A stretch of DNA of 64,000 nucleotides from Pseudomonas sp. S09G 359 (GTDB taxonomy: Bacteria > Pseudomonadota > Gammaproteobacteria > Pseudomonadales > Pseudomonadaceae). Within the stretch, counting starts at the first letter, position 1; every line of letters begins with the position of its first letter. The stretch lies in the NCBI RefSeq assembly GCF_002843605.1, contig NZ_CP025263.1:4865501-4929500 (forward strand), given 5' to 3'. Shown here one piece after another: positions 25,489-35,019 of the stretch. The translations under genes and the position numbers were made by a program. A model generated the notes under the pieces. That model searched no databases and was not told the origin of the DNA. It worked only from the letters and a program-made list of their open reading frames with translations.

Positions 25489-27699
25489 TCAAATACGCCG
25501 AGCGGCGTAACGCTTGAGCATGCTCGGAACATCGAGAATCAGCGCGATCCGACCGTCACCGGTGATGGTCGCACCGGACATGCCCGGGGTTCCCTGCAGC
25601 ATTTTGCCCAAAGGCTTGATGACCACCTCTTCCTGACCCACCAATTGATCGACCACAAAGCCGATCCGCTGGGTGCCCACGGAGAGAATCACCACGTGGC
25701 CTTCGCGCTGCTCTTCATGCTTGGCCGATGCCACCAGCCAACGCTTGAGGTAGAACAGTGGCAACGCCTTGTCGCGCACGATCACCACTTCCTGACCGTC
25801 CACCACGTTGGTGCGCGACAGGTCGAGGTGGAAGATTTCGTTGACGTTGACCAGCGGGAAGGCGAAGGCCTGGTTGCCCAGCATCACCATCAGGGTCGGC
25901 ATGATCGCCAAGGTCAACGGCACCTTGATCACGATCTTCGAGCCCTGGCCCTTGGTCGAGTAAATGTTGATCGAGCCGTTGAGCTGGCTGATCTTGGTCT
26001 TCACCACGTCCATGCCCACGCCACGGCCGGACACATCAGAAATCTCGGTCTTGGTCGAGAAGCCCGGGGCGAAGATCAGGTTGTAGCACTCGGTGTCGGT
26101 CAGGCGGTCGGCGGCGTCCTTGTCCATCACGCCACGCTTGACCGCGATATTGCGCAGGATGGTCGGGTCCATGCCCTTGCCGTCATCGGTGATCGACAGC
26201 AGGATGTGGTCGCCTTCTTGCTCGGCCGCCAGAATCACCTTGCCGCCACGGGACTTGCCCGAGGCTTCGCGTTCTTCCGGGGTTTCCACGCCGTGGTCGA
26301 CGGCGTTGCGCACCAAGTGGACCAGCGGGTCGGCCAGGGCCTCGACAAGGTTTTTGTCGAGGTCGGTTTCTTCACCCACCAGTTCCAGGTTGATCTCTTT
26401 CTTCAACTGGCGCGCCAAGTCGCGAACCAGGCGCGGGAAGCGGCCGAAGACTTTCTTGATCGGCTGCATCCGCGTTTTCATCACGGCGGTCTGCAGGTCG
26501 GCAGTGACCACGTCGAGGTTCGACACGGCTTTCTGCATGGCTTCATCGCCACTGGTCAGGCCCAGGCGGACCAAGCGGTTACGCACCAGTACCAGCTCGC
26601 CGACCATGTTCATGATGTCGTCCAGGCGCGCGGTATCAACCCGCACGGTGGTTTCGGCTTCACTGGCGGGTTTCTCGGCGACCGGCGCCGCAGCGGCACG
26701 CGCTGGGGCCGGGGCGGCAGCCGGGGCCGGCGCAGGCTTGGCGGCCGGCGCAGCGGCTTTGGCGGCAACCGGTGCCGCCGTGGCAACGGCTGCAGCGGCA
26801 GCCGGGGCGACTTCGGTGAACTTGCCCTTGCCGTGCAAATCGTCCAACAGGGCTTCGAATTCGTGATCGGAGATCAGGCCGTCGCCAGCCGGTGCGGCAC
26901 TGGCAGCGGGCTCAGAAGCTGGCGCAGGGGCTGCCGCGACTTCCGGCAAGGCGTCGGCCGCAAACGTGCCTTTGCCATGCAGTTGGTCGAGCAACGCTTC
27001 GAATTCGTCGTCGGTAATGTCGGTGCTGGCCGCGGCGGCAGGCGCTTCGGCGGCAGCGGCCGGTGCCACGGCGTCGGCAGCGAACTGGCCTTTGCCGTGC
27101 AACTGGTCGAGCAGGGATTCAAACTCTGCGTCAGTGATGTCTTCGCTGGTCGGCGCTGCCGGTGCGGCAACCGCCGCCGGTGCTTCGGCCTCGGCCTTGA
27201 CGGCATTGAGGGAGTTGAGCAACTGCTCGAACTCGCTGTCCGTCACATCCGCTTCAGGCTCAGCCACAGGCTCTGGCGCAGCTTCAACGGCCGGCGCAGC
27301 GGACAGGTCGGCCGGCTCCGCATAGCGCGCCAGGGCGGCCAGCAGTTCCGGCGTAGCCGCCGTGATCGGTGCACGTTCGCGCACTTCGCTGAACATGCCG
27401 TTGACCGCATCCAGTGCTTCGAGAATCACGTCCATCAATTCCGAATCAACGTGACGCTCACCCTTGCGCAGGATGTCGAACACGTTCTCGGCGATGTGGC
27501 AGCACTCCACCAGCTCATGGAGCTGGAGGAAGCCGGCGCCCCCTTTTACAGTGTGAAAACCGCGAAAAATTGCATTGAGCAGGTTCGCATCATCCGGGCG
27601 GCTTTCCAGCTCGACCAGTTGTTCGGACAGTTGCTCTAAAATTTCGCCGGCCTCTACAAGGAAATCCTGAAGGATTTCTTCATCGGCGCCGAAGCTCAT
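25489..27699 (-). CDS. cheA: Chemotaxis histidine kinase CheA
   Basis: This 736-aa protein has a P1 domain with phospho-His49 ([14 protein letters not shown]), dimerisation P3 (about 355-420), P4 kinase ([28 protein letters not shown]) and P5 CheW-like domain (about 590-736). Instead of a recognisable P2 domain, residues 150-345 hold repeated 19-residue modules in Ala/Pro-rich linkers: [19 protein letters not shown] at 188-206, a second at 228-246, a third at 276-294, and a degenerate first copy near 152. The modules resemble the CheY-binding peptides of FliM and CheZ. It lies 11 bp after cheZ. Confidence 0.95.
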   Translation of the reverse strand: MSFGADEEILQDFLVEAGEILEQLSEQLVELESRPDDANLLNAIFRGFHTVKGGAGFLQLHELVECCHIAENVFDILRKGERHVDSELMDVILEALDAVNGMFSEVRERAPITAATPELLAALARYAEPADLSAAPAVEAAPEPVAEPEADVTDSEFEQLLNSLNAVKAEAEAPAAVAAPAAPTSEDITDAEFESLLDQLHGKGQFAADAVAPAAAAEAPAAAASTDITDDEFEALLDQLHGKGTFAADALPEVAAAPAPASEPAASAAPAGDGLISDHEFEALLDDLHGKGKFTEVAPAAAAAVATAAPVAAKAAAPAAKPAPAPAAAPAPARAAAAPVAEKPASEAETTVRVDTARLDDIMNMVGELVLVRNRLVRLGLTSGDEAMQKAVSNLDVVTADLQTAVMKTRMQPIKKVFGRFPRLVRDLARQLKKEINLELVGEETDLDKNLVEALADPLVHLVRNAVDHGVETPEEREASGKSRGGKVILAAEQEGDHILLSITDDGKGMDPTILRNIAVKRGVMDKDAADRLTDTECYNLIFAPGFSTKTEISDVSGRGVGMDVVKTKISQLNGSINIYSTKGQGSKIVIKVPLTLAIMPTLMVMLGNQAFAFPLVNVNEIFHLDLSRTNVVDGQEVVIVRDKALPLFYLKRWLVASAKHEEQREGHVVILSVGTQRIGFVVDQLVGQEEVVIKPLGKMLQGTPGMSGATITGDGRIALILDVPSMLKRYAARRI

Positions 27700-27710
27700 G
27701 TGGGTGCTCC

Positions 27711-28499
27711 TTAGAAGCCTAAACTGGATAACAGGTCATCTACGTCATCCTGACCTGACACAACGTCTTCACGTTTATCGGCATGAATCTGCGGACCTTC
27801 ACCCTTGGCGAGATGTTTTTTTGGATCTTTTTCCGAGAGGATCGCTTCGCGGTCATGTTCGATGCCGGCAAAACGGTCAACCTGGCCTGCCATAAGCACT
27901 AATTTGAGCAAGTTGCTTTCCACTTCGGTGACCAACTGGGTCACACGCTTGATCACCTGGCCAGTAAGGTCCTGGTAATCCTGGGCCAGCAGAATGTCAT
28001 TGAGGTTGCTGGAAACCGTGCGGTTTTCCTGCTCGCTGCGTGACAGAAAACCTTCAACCCGACGCGCCAGCTCACGGAACTCTTCAGCCCCCACTTCGCG
28101 GCGCATGAAGCGGCCCCAGTCGTGGCTCAGGGCTTGGGCTTCAGTGGCCATGCCATTGACCAGGGGCGTGGCGTTTTCCACCAGGTCCATGGTGCGGTTG
28201 GCCGCCGCCTCAGTCAGCCTGACCACGTAGGACAGGCGTTCGGTGGCATCCGTGATCTGCGAGATTTCCTCGGCCTGGGGCATATGCGGGTCAATCTGGA
28301 AATTGACGATCGCACTGTGCAGCTCGCGTGTGAGCTTGCCCACTTCCTGGTACAGGCCGCGGTCACGGGTCTGGTTGAGCTCATGGATCAACTGCACCGC
28401 GTCGCCGAACTGGCCTTTTTCAAGGCTGTCGACCAACTGGTGAGCATGCTTTTTCAGGGTCGACTCAAAGTCTCCCTGTGATGATTCTTTATGCTCCAT
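27711..28499 (-). CDS. cheZ: CheY-P phosphatase CheZ
   Basis: This 262-aa helical protein has the catalytic segment LLAQDYQDLTGQVIKRV with the conserved Gln that attacks CheY phosphate. A disordered charged stretch follows, then a C-terminal CheY-binding tail, QDDVDDLLSSLGF, at about 250-262. It follows cheY by 18 bp. Confidence 0.94.
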   Translation of the reverse strand: MEHKESSQGDFESTLKKHAHQLVDSLEKGQFGDAVQLIHELNQTRDRGLYQEVGKLTRELHSAIVNFQIDPHMPQAEEISQITDATERLSYVVRLTEAAANRTMDLVENATPLVNGMATEAQALSHDWGRFMRREVGAEEFRELARRVEGFLSRSEQENRTVSSNLNDILLAQDYQDLTGQVIKRVTQLVTEVESNLLKLVLMAGQVDRFAGIEHDREAILSEKDPKKHLAKGEGPQIHADKREDVVSGQDDVDDLLSSLGF

Positions 28500-28517
28500 A
28501 GCTCCCCCGCGATGGCA

Positions 28518-28892
28518 TTAGCCGTGGATGCGTTCGAAGATTTTTTCGATCTTCTCTTTCAAGGCCAATGCAGTGAATGGCTTGACCACATAGCCGTTAA
28601 CCCCAGCTTGGGCGGCTTCGATGATCTGTTCACGCTTGGCTTCGGCGGTCACCATCAGCACCGGCAGGCTGCGCAGCTTTTCGTCAGCGCGCACGTGGCG
28701 CAGCAGGTCGATACCGGTCATGCCCGGCATGTTCCAGTCTGTTACCAGAAAGTCGATGCTCCCGCTGTTGAGGATCGGAATCGCCGTAATGCCGTCATCC
28801 GCCTCGACCGTGTTAGTGAACCCAAGGTCACGCAACAGGTTTTTTATGATCCGCCGCATCGTTGAGAAGTCATCAACGATGAGGATTTTCAT
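28518..28892 (-). CDS. cheY: Chemotaxis response regulator CheY
   Basis: This 124-aa single receiver domain begins [20 protein letters not shown], with Asp7/Asp8, phosphoacceptor Asp52 ([13 protein letters not shown]), Thr in MVTAEAKRE and Lys in YVVKPF. It is phosphorylated by CheA and acts on FliM. The ATG at 28892 matches the family; an upstream frame starting at 28916 is possible but not family-like. It is first in cheYZAB-motCD-parCP-cheW. Confidence 0.95.
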   Translation of the reverse strand: MKILIVDDFSTMRRIIKNLLRDLGFTNTVEADDGITAIPILNSGSIDFLVTDWNMPGMTGIDLLRHVRADEKLRSLPVLMVTAEAKREQIIEAAQAGVNGYVVKPFTALALKEKIEKIFERIHG

Positions 28893-28985
28893 GTTCTTGT
28901 CCAATTCGACCTCCAAGCAGTCTTAAACGCGCCCAGCACCTGGACGCGCCATTTCAATCAACAGGCATTACACAAAAAGGACTGT

Positions 28986-29052
28986 GGGGGGCACCACGGG
29001 TCGAATCCGCGAAGGTCTATCACCCTCGCGGCCTCGCTTTGCAGTGCTCCCC
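28986..29052 (-). other. Nested inverted repeat between fliA and cheY
   Basis: An outer near-palindrome (GGGGGGCAC at 28985-28993 with GTGCTCCCC at 29044-29052, one mismatch) encloses an inner stem CCGCGAAGG/CCCTCGCGG (29007-29015 with 29023-29031). There is no U tract on the minus side, so it is not a classical terminator. It may be a leader or attenuator-like structure for the che operon. Confidence 0.45.
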
Positions 29053-29063
29053 AACACTGCCTG

Positions 29064-29804
29064 TCAGCGCGCTCGCCACTCTCCCAAACGCCCCCGCAAG
29101 CGGGCTGCGCACTGGCTGTGCAACTGGCTGACCCGCGACTCGCTGACTCCCAGGACCTCACCGATTTCCTTGAGGTTCAGCTCTTCGTCGTAGTACAGCG
29201 CCAACACCAGCCGCTCACGCTCCGGCAAATTGGCAATCGCGTCCGCCAAGGCGCCCTGGAAACGTTCATCTTCCAGGTCGCGCGATGGCTCCATATGAGC
29301 ACTCGCGCCGTCCTCGTGCAGCCCTTCGTGTTCGCCGTCCTGCAGCAGGTCGTCGAAACTGAACAGGCGGCTGCCCAAGGTATCGTTCAAAATCCCGTAG
29401 TAATCGTCGAGACTCAATTGGAGTTCGGCCGCAACTTCGTGATCTTTAGCGTCGCGACCGGTTTTTGCTTCAATTGCGCGAATTGCGTCACTGACCATGC
29501 GCGTATTGCGGTGTACCGAACGCGGCGCCCAGTCACCTTTACGCACTTCATCGAGCATCGCGCCACGGATGCGGATACCCGCATACGTCTCGAAACTGGC
29601 ACCCTTGCTCGCGTCGTACTTGGTCGACACTTCGAGCAGGCCGATCATGCCCGCCTGGATCAGGTCTTCGACCTGGACGCTGGCGGGCAGGCGTGCCAGC
29701 AAGTGATAGGCGATGCGCTTGACCAGGGGCGCATAGCGCTCGATCAACTCACCTTGGCTGTCACGTGCCGATTTCTTGTAAAGGTTGTAGCCGCTGGATG
29801 TCAT
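29064..29804 (-). CDS. fliA: Flagellar sigma factor FliA (sigma28)
   Basis: This 246-aa protein begins MTSSGYNLYKKSARDSQGEL. Region 2 is seen in EDLIQAGMIGLLEVSTKYD and FETYAGIRIRGAMLDEVRKG, and region 4 in LVLALYYDEELNLKEIGEVL and GVSESRVSQLHSQC. It transcribes late flagellar genes such as fliC, whose promoter here matches. Its ATG overlaps the fleN stop by 4 bp, with AGGA upstream. Confidence 0.95.
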   Translation of the reverse strand: MTSSGYNLYKKSARDSQGELIERYAPLVKRIAYHLLARLPASVQVEDLIQAGMIGLLEVSTKYDASKGASFETYAGIRIRGAMLDEVRKGDWAPRSVHRNTRMVSDAIRAIEAKTGRDAKDHEVAAELQLSLDDYYGILNDTLGSRLFSFDDLLQDGEHEGLHEDGASAHMEPSRDLEDERFQGALADAIANLPERERLVLALYYDEELNLKEIGEVLGVSESRVSQLHSQCAARLRGRLGEWRAR

Positions 29805-30634
29805 AGCACCGGTCCTGCGCTCGTCTGATGCACCAATCGCTCGACGAAAAACTCCAGATGCCCCCGCGGGTTGGCAGGCAACGGCCAGGTATCGACCTTC
29901 TGGGCAATAGCCTTGAACGCCAGTGCGCATTTGGAACGAGGGAACGCTTCGTAGACTGCACGCTGCTTTTGCACAGCCTTGCGTACACACTCGTCGTAGG
30001 GAACTGCGCCGACGTATTGTAAGGCGACATCGAGGAAGCGATCCGTGACCTTGGTCAACTTGGCGAACAGGTTGCGACCTTCCTGTGGGCTCTGGGCCAT
30101 GTTGGCCAGCACGCGGAAGCGGTTCATGCCGTAGTCACGGTTAAGCAGTTTGATCAGGGCGTAGGCGTCGGTGATCGAGGTGGGTTCATCGCAGACCACC
30201 AGCAATACTTCCTGCGCGGCGCGCACGAAGCTGACCACCGACTCGCCGATCCCGGCGGCGGTGTCGATCACCAGCACGTCGAGGTTGTCGCCGATGTCAC
30301 TGAAGGCCTGGATCAGGCCGGCATGCTGCGCCGGGCTCAGATGCACCATGCTCTGGGTACCGGAGGCGGCCGGCACGATGCGGATGCCACCGGGGCCCTG
30401 CAGCAGCACGTCGCGCAGCTCACAGCGGCCCTCGATCACATCGGCCAGGGTGTGTTTGGGCGTCAGCCCCAGCAGAACGTCGACGTTCGCCAGCCCCAGG
30501 TCAGCATCCAGCAGCATGACACGACGGCCAAGCTCTGCCAGGGCCAGGGACAAATTCACTGACACGTTAGTTTTCCCGACGCCACCTTTGCCGCCGGTCA
30601 CCGCGATCACCTGTACGGGATGCATGCTGCCCAT
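29801..30634 (-). CDS. fleN: Flagellar number regulator FleN (FlhG)
   Basis: This 277-aa MinD-like ATPase has the deviant Walker A GGKGGVGKTNVSVNLSLALA, LLDADLGLANVDVLLGL and LVIDTAAGIGESVVSF. In Pseudomonas it binds FleQ and restricts the cell to a single polar flagellum. It is separated from flhF by 106 bp, in which no promoter could be assigned, and is coupled to fliA. Confidence 0.94.
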   Translation of the reverse strand: MGSMHPVQVIAVTGGKGGVGKTNVSVNLSLALAELGRRVMLLDADLGLANVDVLLGLTPKHTLADVIEGRCELRDVLLQGPGGIRIVPAASGTQSMVHLSPAQHAGLIQAFSDIGDNLDVLVIDTAAGIGESVVSFVRAAQEVLLVVCDEPTSITDAYALIKLLNRDYGMNRFRVLANMAQSPQEGRNLFAKLTKVTDRFLDVALQYVGAVPYDECVRKAVQKQRAVYEAFPRSKCALAFKAIAQKVDTWPLPANPRGHLEFFVERLVHQTSAGPVL

Positions 30635-30740
30635 TTTATTTCTTTACCTTGTCTTGCTTAGACGCAGGCTACATGGCTTGGCCGCGTGAATCGCTTGCAG
30701 ACCATCGATGTAGATACATTTCACGGTGTTCATCCTGCCC

Positions 30741-32057
30741 TCAACCCACCCGCTTTGCCGGGTTGTGGTAGAGGTCGGCGAACATATCGGCCATCGCTTC
30801 CTCGCTAGGCTCTTCTTGCATTTGCACGCTGACTGCACGGCTGACCAACTGATGACGGCGCGGCAGATGCAGATCATCCGGGATCCGCGGCCCGTCGGTG
30901 AGGTAGGCAACCGGCAATTCATGGCTGATGGCCAGGCTCAATACCTCGCCCAGGCTCGCGGTTTCATCGAGCTTGGTGAGGATGCAACCGGCCAGGCCGC
31001 AGCGTTTGTAACTATGGTATGCAGCGGTAAGAACCTGTTTCTGGCTGGTGGTTGCAAGCACCAGGTAATTTTTTGATTTGATCCCACGCCCGGCCAGGCT
31101 TTCCAGCTGCATGCGCAGTGCCGGGTCGCTGGCTTGCAGGCCGGCGGTATCGATCAGCACCACGCGCTTGCGCAGCAGCGGGTCCAACGCGTTGGCCAGG
31201 GACTGGCCCGGGTCCACGTGGGTCACCGACACATTGAGGATACGACCCAAGGTCTTGAGCTGCTCCTGGGCGCCGATACGGTAGCTGTCCATGCTCACCA
31301 GCGCGATGTTATGCGCGCCGTACTTGAGCACATAACGCGCCGCCAACTTGGCCAGGGTGGTGGTCTTGCCCATGCCGGCAGGGCCGACCATGGCGATCAC
31401 ACCGCCCTCTTCCAGCGGCTCGATTTCCGGGGTGACGATCATGCGCGCCAAGTGCGCCAGCAACATGCGCCAGGCCTGGCGAGGCTCTTCGATTTCGGTG
31501 GTCAGGGCCAGCAGGTCGCGGGACAACGGGCCGGACAAGCCGATACGTTGCAGCCGACGCCACAGGTTGGCCTGCTGCGGCTTGCTGCCTTGCAGTTGGG
31601 TCCAGGCCAGCGAGCCGAGTTGTACTTCAAGCAGCTCGCGCAGGCCATTGAGTTCAAAGCGCATCGAGTCGAACACACGCTGGTCGACTGCGGCAGCCGG
31701 AGCCGGCGCTGCAGGACGTGGCGGTTCAACAAAGGTCGGCTCAACCAACGGCTCGGCAGCGGTCAGCGGCAGGCCGGCAAACAACTGGCGGTTGGTGGTG
31801 GCATCGCTGTCGCCACGCATGCTCAGTTCGGCCTGGGCCGAGACGATCCGCGAAGCGGTCTTGCGCAGCTCGTCTTCGAGCTCCATGTTCGGCACGCGCG
31901 GCGCCAGGGCCGAGGGGGTGTAATCCAGGGCAGCCGTCAGCTCGACACCGCCGGCAATACGACGGTTGCCGATGATCGCGGCGTCGGCGCCCAGCTCATC
32001 ACGAACCAGTTTCATGGCCTGACGCATATCGGCGGCGAAAAAACGCTTAACTTGCAT
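30741..32057 (-). CDS. flhF: SRP-type GTPase FlhF
   Basis: This 438-aa protein begins MQVKRFFAADMRQAMKLVRD with a low-complexity B domain to about residue 140. N and G domains follow: G1 GPAGMGKTTTLAKLAARYVL, G3 VVLIDTAGLQASD and G4 TKLDETASLGE. It places the flagellum at the pole. It lies 12 bp after flhA. Confidence 0.94.
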   Translation of the reverse strand: MQVKRFFAADMRQAMKLVRDELGADAAIIGNRRIAGGVELTAALDYTPSALAPRVPNMELEDELRKTASRIVSAQAELSMRGDSDATTNRQLFAGLPLTAAEPLVEPTFVEPPRPAAPAPAAAVDQRVFDSMRFELNGLRELLEVQLGSLAWTQLQGSKPQQANLWRRLQRIGLSGPLSRDLLALTTEIEEPRQAWRMLLAHLARMIVTPEIEPLEEGGVIAMVGPAGMGKTTTLAKLAARYVLKYGAHNIALVSMDSYRIGAQEQLKTLGRILNVSVTHVDPGQSLANALDPLLRKRVVLIDTAGLQASDPALRMQLESLAGRGIKSKNYLVLATTSQKQVLTAAYHSYKRCGLAGCILTKLDETASLGEVLSLAISHELPVAYLTDGPRIPDDLHLPRRHQLVSRAVSVQMQEEPSEEAMADMFADLYHNPAKRVG

Positions 32058-32069
32058 AACCCACTACCC

Positions 32070-34199
32070 TCAGCCGTTGGGCCCTACTGTCGCGACGATA
32101 GTCACTTGCTTGTTGTCAGGAATTTCCTGATAAGCCAAAACGTGCAAATTCGGTACTGCCAGGCGTCCAAACCGCGACAACATCGCCCGGACGGGGCCGG
32201 CCACCAGCAGAATCACCGGTTGGCCCTGCATTTCCTGGCGCTGTGCGGCGTCGATCAACGAACGCTGCAGCTTCTCAGCCATGCTTGGCTCCAGCAGAAC
32301 GCCCTCTTCCTGGCCTTGTCCTGCCTTCTGAATACTATTGAGCAATATTTGTTCCAACCTTGGTTCCAAGGTGATCACAGGCAGCTCGGAGTCAAGCCCT
32401 ACAATGCTTTGGACGATTGCGCGCGACAATCCGACGCGCACCGCAGCCACCAGGGCGGCAGTATCTTGACTCTTGGCGGCATTGTTGGCGATGGCCTCGG
32501 CAATGCTGCGAATGTCGCGTACCGGCACCTGTTCGGCCAGCAGTGCCTGCAATACCTTCAGCAGCTGCGACAGCGACAGCACGCCCGGCACCAGTTCTTC
32601 AGCCAGTTTAGGCGACGCTTTGGCCAGCAACCCCATCAATTGCTGGACTTCCTCATGGCCGATCAGCTCATGGGAGTGCTTGTACAGAATCTGGTTGAGG
32701 TGGGTGGCGACCACGGTGCTGGCGTCCACCACGGTGTAGCCCAGGGACTGTGCCTGGCTGCGCTGGCTGATTTCGATCCATACCGCGTCCAGGCCAAAAG
32801 CCGGATCTTTGGCGGTTATGCCGTTGAGGCTGCCGAATACCTGCCCTGGGTTGATCGCCAGTTCGCGGTCCGGGTAGATCTCGGCTTCGGCCAGGATCAC
32901 GCCCATCAGGGTCAGGCGATAGGCACTGGGCGCCAGGTCGAGGTTGTCGCGGATATGCACGGTGGGCATCAAGAACCCCAGGTCCTGGGACAGCTTCTTG
33001 CGCACACCCTTGATCCGCGCGAGCAATTGGCCGCCCTGGTTGCGGTCTACCAGGGGGATCAGGCGGTAGCCGACTTCCAGGCCGATCATGTCGATCGGGG
33101 TCACGTCGTCCCAGCCCAACTCCTTGGTTTCCTGGGCGCGGGCCGGGGATGGCAGCAGTTCCTGCTGGCGCGCGATCTCTTGCTGGGCAATGACTTTGAC
33201 CTGGTTCTGCTTTTTCCAGAACAGGTAGGCGCCGCCACCGGCCAATGCCGCCATGGTCAGGAACGAAAAGTGCGGCATGCCCGGCACGATGCCCATGACT
33301 GCCATGATGCCTGCCGCCACGGCCAGGGCCTTGGGCGACGCGAACATCTGGCGGCTGATCTGCTTGCCCATGTCTTCGGAGCCCGAGGCACGGGTCACCA
33401 TGATCGCGGCAGCTGTAGATAACAACAGTGATGGCAATTGCGCCACTAAACCGTCACCGATGGTCAGCAAGGCGTACACCTTGCCCGCATCGCCGAACGT
33501 CATGCCGTGTTGGAAGATACCCACGGCCATACCGCCGATCAGGTTGATGAACAGAATCAACAGGCCGGCGATGGCGTCACCGCGTACGAATTTGCTGGCA
33601 CCGTCCATGGAGCCGTAGAACTCGGCTTCCTGGGCCACTTCCAGGCGGCGGGACTTGGCTTGGTTCTGGTCGATCAGGCCGGCGTTGAGGTCGGCGTCGA
33701 TGGCCATCTGTTTGCCCGGCATGGCGTCGAGGGTGAAACGCGCGCTCACCTCGGAAATCCGCCCGGCGCCCTTGGTGACCACCACAAAGTTGATGATCAT
33801 CAGGATCGCAAACACCACGATACCGACCACGTAGTTACCGCCGATCACCACCTCACCGAAGGCCTGGATCACCTTGCCGGCAGCGGCGTGGCCGTCCTGG
33901 CCGTGGAGCATCACCACGCGGGTGGACGCCACGTTGAGCGCCAGGCGCAGCAGGGTCGCCACCAGCAGAATCGTCGGGAACACCGCAAAATCCAGCGGGC
34001 GCAGGGCGTAGACGCACACCAACAACACCACCACCGACAGCGCAATGTTGAAGGTGAAGAACACGTCCAGCAGGAACGGCGGCATCGGCAACATCATCAT
34101 TGCCAGCATCACCAGCAACAACAACGGCACACCCAGATTGCCCCGCGAGAGGTCAGTCAGGGTGCCACGGGCCGTGCTGAGCATTTGAGAACGTTCCAC
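32070..34199 (-). CDS. flhA: Flagellar export gate protein FlhA
   Basis: This ~709-aa protein has about eight membrane segments in the first 330 residues (LGVPLLLLVMLAMMMLPMPP; the FHIPEP-region segments LRLALNVASTRVVMLHG and KGAGRISEVSARFTLDAMPG), then the cytoplasmic FlhA-C domain. It forms the export ring. The start is taken at the second of two adjacent GTG codons (34199), matching the family N-terminus and following GAGGAA by 8 bases; GTG 34202 is equally possible by spacing. A candidate sigma54 promoter lies 66 bp upstream. Confidence 0.93.
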   Translation of the reverse strand: MERSQMLSTARGTLTDLSRGNLGVPLLLLVMLAMMMLPMPPFLLDVFFTFNIALSVVVLLVCVYALRPLDFAVFPTILLVATLLRLALNVASTRVVMLHGQDGHAAAGKVIQAFGEVVIGGNYVVGIVVFAILMIINFVVVTKGAGRISEVSARFTLDAMPGKQMAIDADLNAGLIDQNQAKSRRLEVAQEAEFYGSMDGASKFVRGDAIAGLLILFINLIGGMAVGIFQHGMTFGDAGKVYALLTIGDGLVAQLPSLLLSTAAAIMVTRASGSEDMGKQISRQMFASPKALAVAAGIMAVMGIVPGMPHFSFLTMAALAGGGAYLFWKKQNQVKVIAQQEIARQQELLPSPARAQETKELGWDDVTPIDMIGLEVGYRLIPLVDRNQGGQLLARIKGVRKKLSQDLGFLMPTVHIRDNLDLAPSAYRLTLMGVILAEAEIYPDRELAINPGQVFGSLNGITAKDPAFGLDAVWIEISQRSQAQSLGYTVVDASTVVATHLNQILYKHSHELIGHEEVQQLMGLLAKASPKLAEELVPGVLSLSQLLKVLQALLAEQVPVRDIRSIAEAIANNAAKSQDTAALVAAVRVGLSRAIVQSIVGLDSELPVITLEPRLEQILLNSIQKAGQGQEEGVLLEPSMAEKLQRSLIDAAQRQEMQGQPVILLVAGPVRAMLSRFGRLAVPNLHVLAYQEIPDNKQVTIVATVGPNG

Positions 34200-34264
34200 C
34201 ACCGGTATTCCTCGTGTTCCTTGAAGCAAAGTTTTGACGCCGAGAGGCGTCCTGGAGGCGGTAT

Positions 34265-34280
34265 TGCAAGAAGCCTTCCA
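34265..34280 (-). promoter_or_regulatory. Candidate sigma54 promoter of flhA
   Basis: The minus strand reads TGGAAG, 5 bases, TTGCA, against consensus TGGCAC-N5-TTGCW. The GG and GC pairs at -24/-12 are intact with correct spacing; the -24 hexamer has two mismatches. Confidence 0.55.
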
Positions 34281-34342
34281 ACTTTTGCTTCAGCACGTGG
34301 ATCGCTACAACCCCCCAGGCTTTATCGGCTGTAAACCAATCA

Positions 34343-34437
34343 AAATGTGGGAGGGGGCTTGCCCCCGATAGAGCTGTACCAGACACCTATTTCGGGCCTG
34401 ACACACTGCAATCGGGGGCAAGCCCCCTCCCACATTG
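34343..34437. repeat. REPIN
   Basis: An inverted pair with arms ATGTGGGAGGGGGCTTGCCC and its complement, spanning ~94 bp. It lies between flhA and the cold-shock gene and marks a break between the flhB and flhA transcription units. Confidence 0.92.
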
Positions 34438-34451
34438 GGATTTGTATGTGT

Positions 34452-34655
34452 TCACGTGAGTCGCACGTTCTCGGCCTGCGGGCCTTTTTGTCCTGGTTTC
34501 ACTTCAAACTCGACTCTTTTGCCTTCTTCGAGCGTTTTGAATCCATCCCCCTGAATCGCCGAAAAGTGCACGAACACATCCGTCCCTCCGTCGTCCTGAG
34601 TGATAAACCCAAAGCCCTTTTCCGCGTTGAACCACTTCACCGTGCCCGTTGCCAT
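34452..34655 (-). CDS. Cold-shock protein, CspA family
   Basis: This 67-aa single cold-shock domain begins [18 protein letters not shown], with RNP1 KGFGFI and RNP2 VFVHF and the usual end [10 protein letters not shown]. It binds single-stranded RNA or DNA. GGAG precedes the ATG at 34655. It follows a degenerate cold-shock-like gene by 23 bp on the same strand, both inserted between flhB and flhA. Confidence 0.93.
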   Translation of the reverse strand: MATGTVKWFNAEKGFGFITQDDGGTDVFVHFSAIQGDGFKTLEEGKRVEFEVKPGQKGPQAENVRLT

Positions 34656-34678
34656 TGTTGTTCTCCGTCCACATATCG

Positions 34679-34879
34679 CTACAGCAGCCTCACGCATGAC
34701 GCGTACACGCCAGCTGGTCGGTGGATCATCTGCAGCGCCACTTTCACGCCCACCGAAAGCCGAACCCCGCCCGAAACGCGCCGATCCAGCAATACCTGCT
34801 CTGCATTGCCATCCAGCACAATCAAACCTTCACCGATCTGCGGGTCGTAAGATTTAACCGTTCCCGTCACCACACCCAT
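34679..34879 (-). CDS. Degenerate cold-shock-domain-like protein
   Basis: This 66-aa protein from the ATG at 34879 (AAGGGG 5 bases upstream) begins [20 protein letters not shown]. It keeps the length and beta-strand pattern of a cold-shock domain, but RNP1 KGFGFI is replaced by IGEGLI and RNP2 VFVHF by QVLLDRR, so nucleic-acid stacking aromatics are gone. It may pair with or antagonise its normal neighbour or do something else. It is probably a real gene, given its start signals, GC and position 23 bp upstream of the cspA-like gene. Confidence 0.7.
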   Translation of the reverse strand: MGVVTGTVKSYDPQIGEGLIVLDGNAEQVLLDRRVSGGVRLSVGVKVALQMIHRPAGVYASCVRLL

Positions 34880-35019
34880 GGCTACCCCTTCTGCATCCTT
34901 TAACCGCGTGCATGCAGCACTGGGGGTCATAAAACCGTGAGAACGCGAGGCTGGCTACTGTCAGAGTTGACAGGTAGGTGGGAATTTGCGACGAACGGTA
35001 TTTGGCCGGGTGTGGGCAA

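Noticed and set aside
25645..27639. 664-codon open frame antisense to cheA
   Set aside because: Shadow of the Ala-rich CheA modules; no family resemblance.
31134..33422. Long plus-strand frame across flhF and flhA
   Set aside because: Crosses two conserved genes and has shadow composition.
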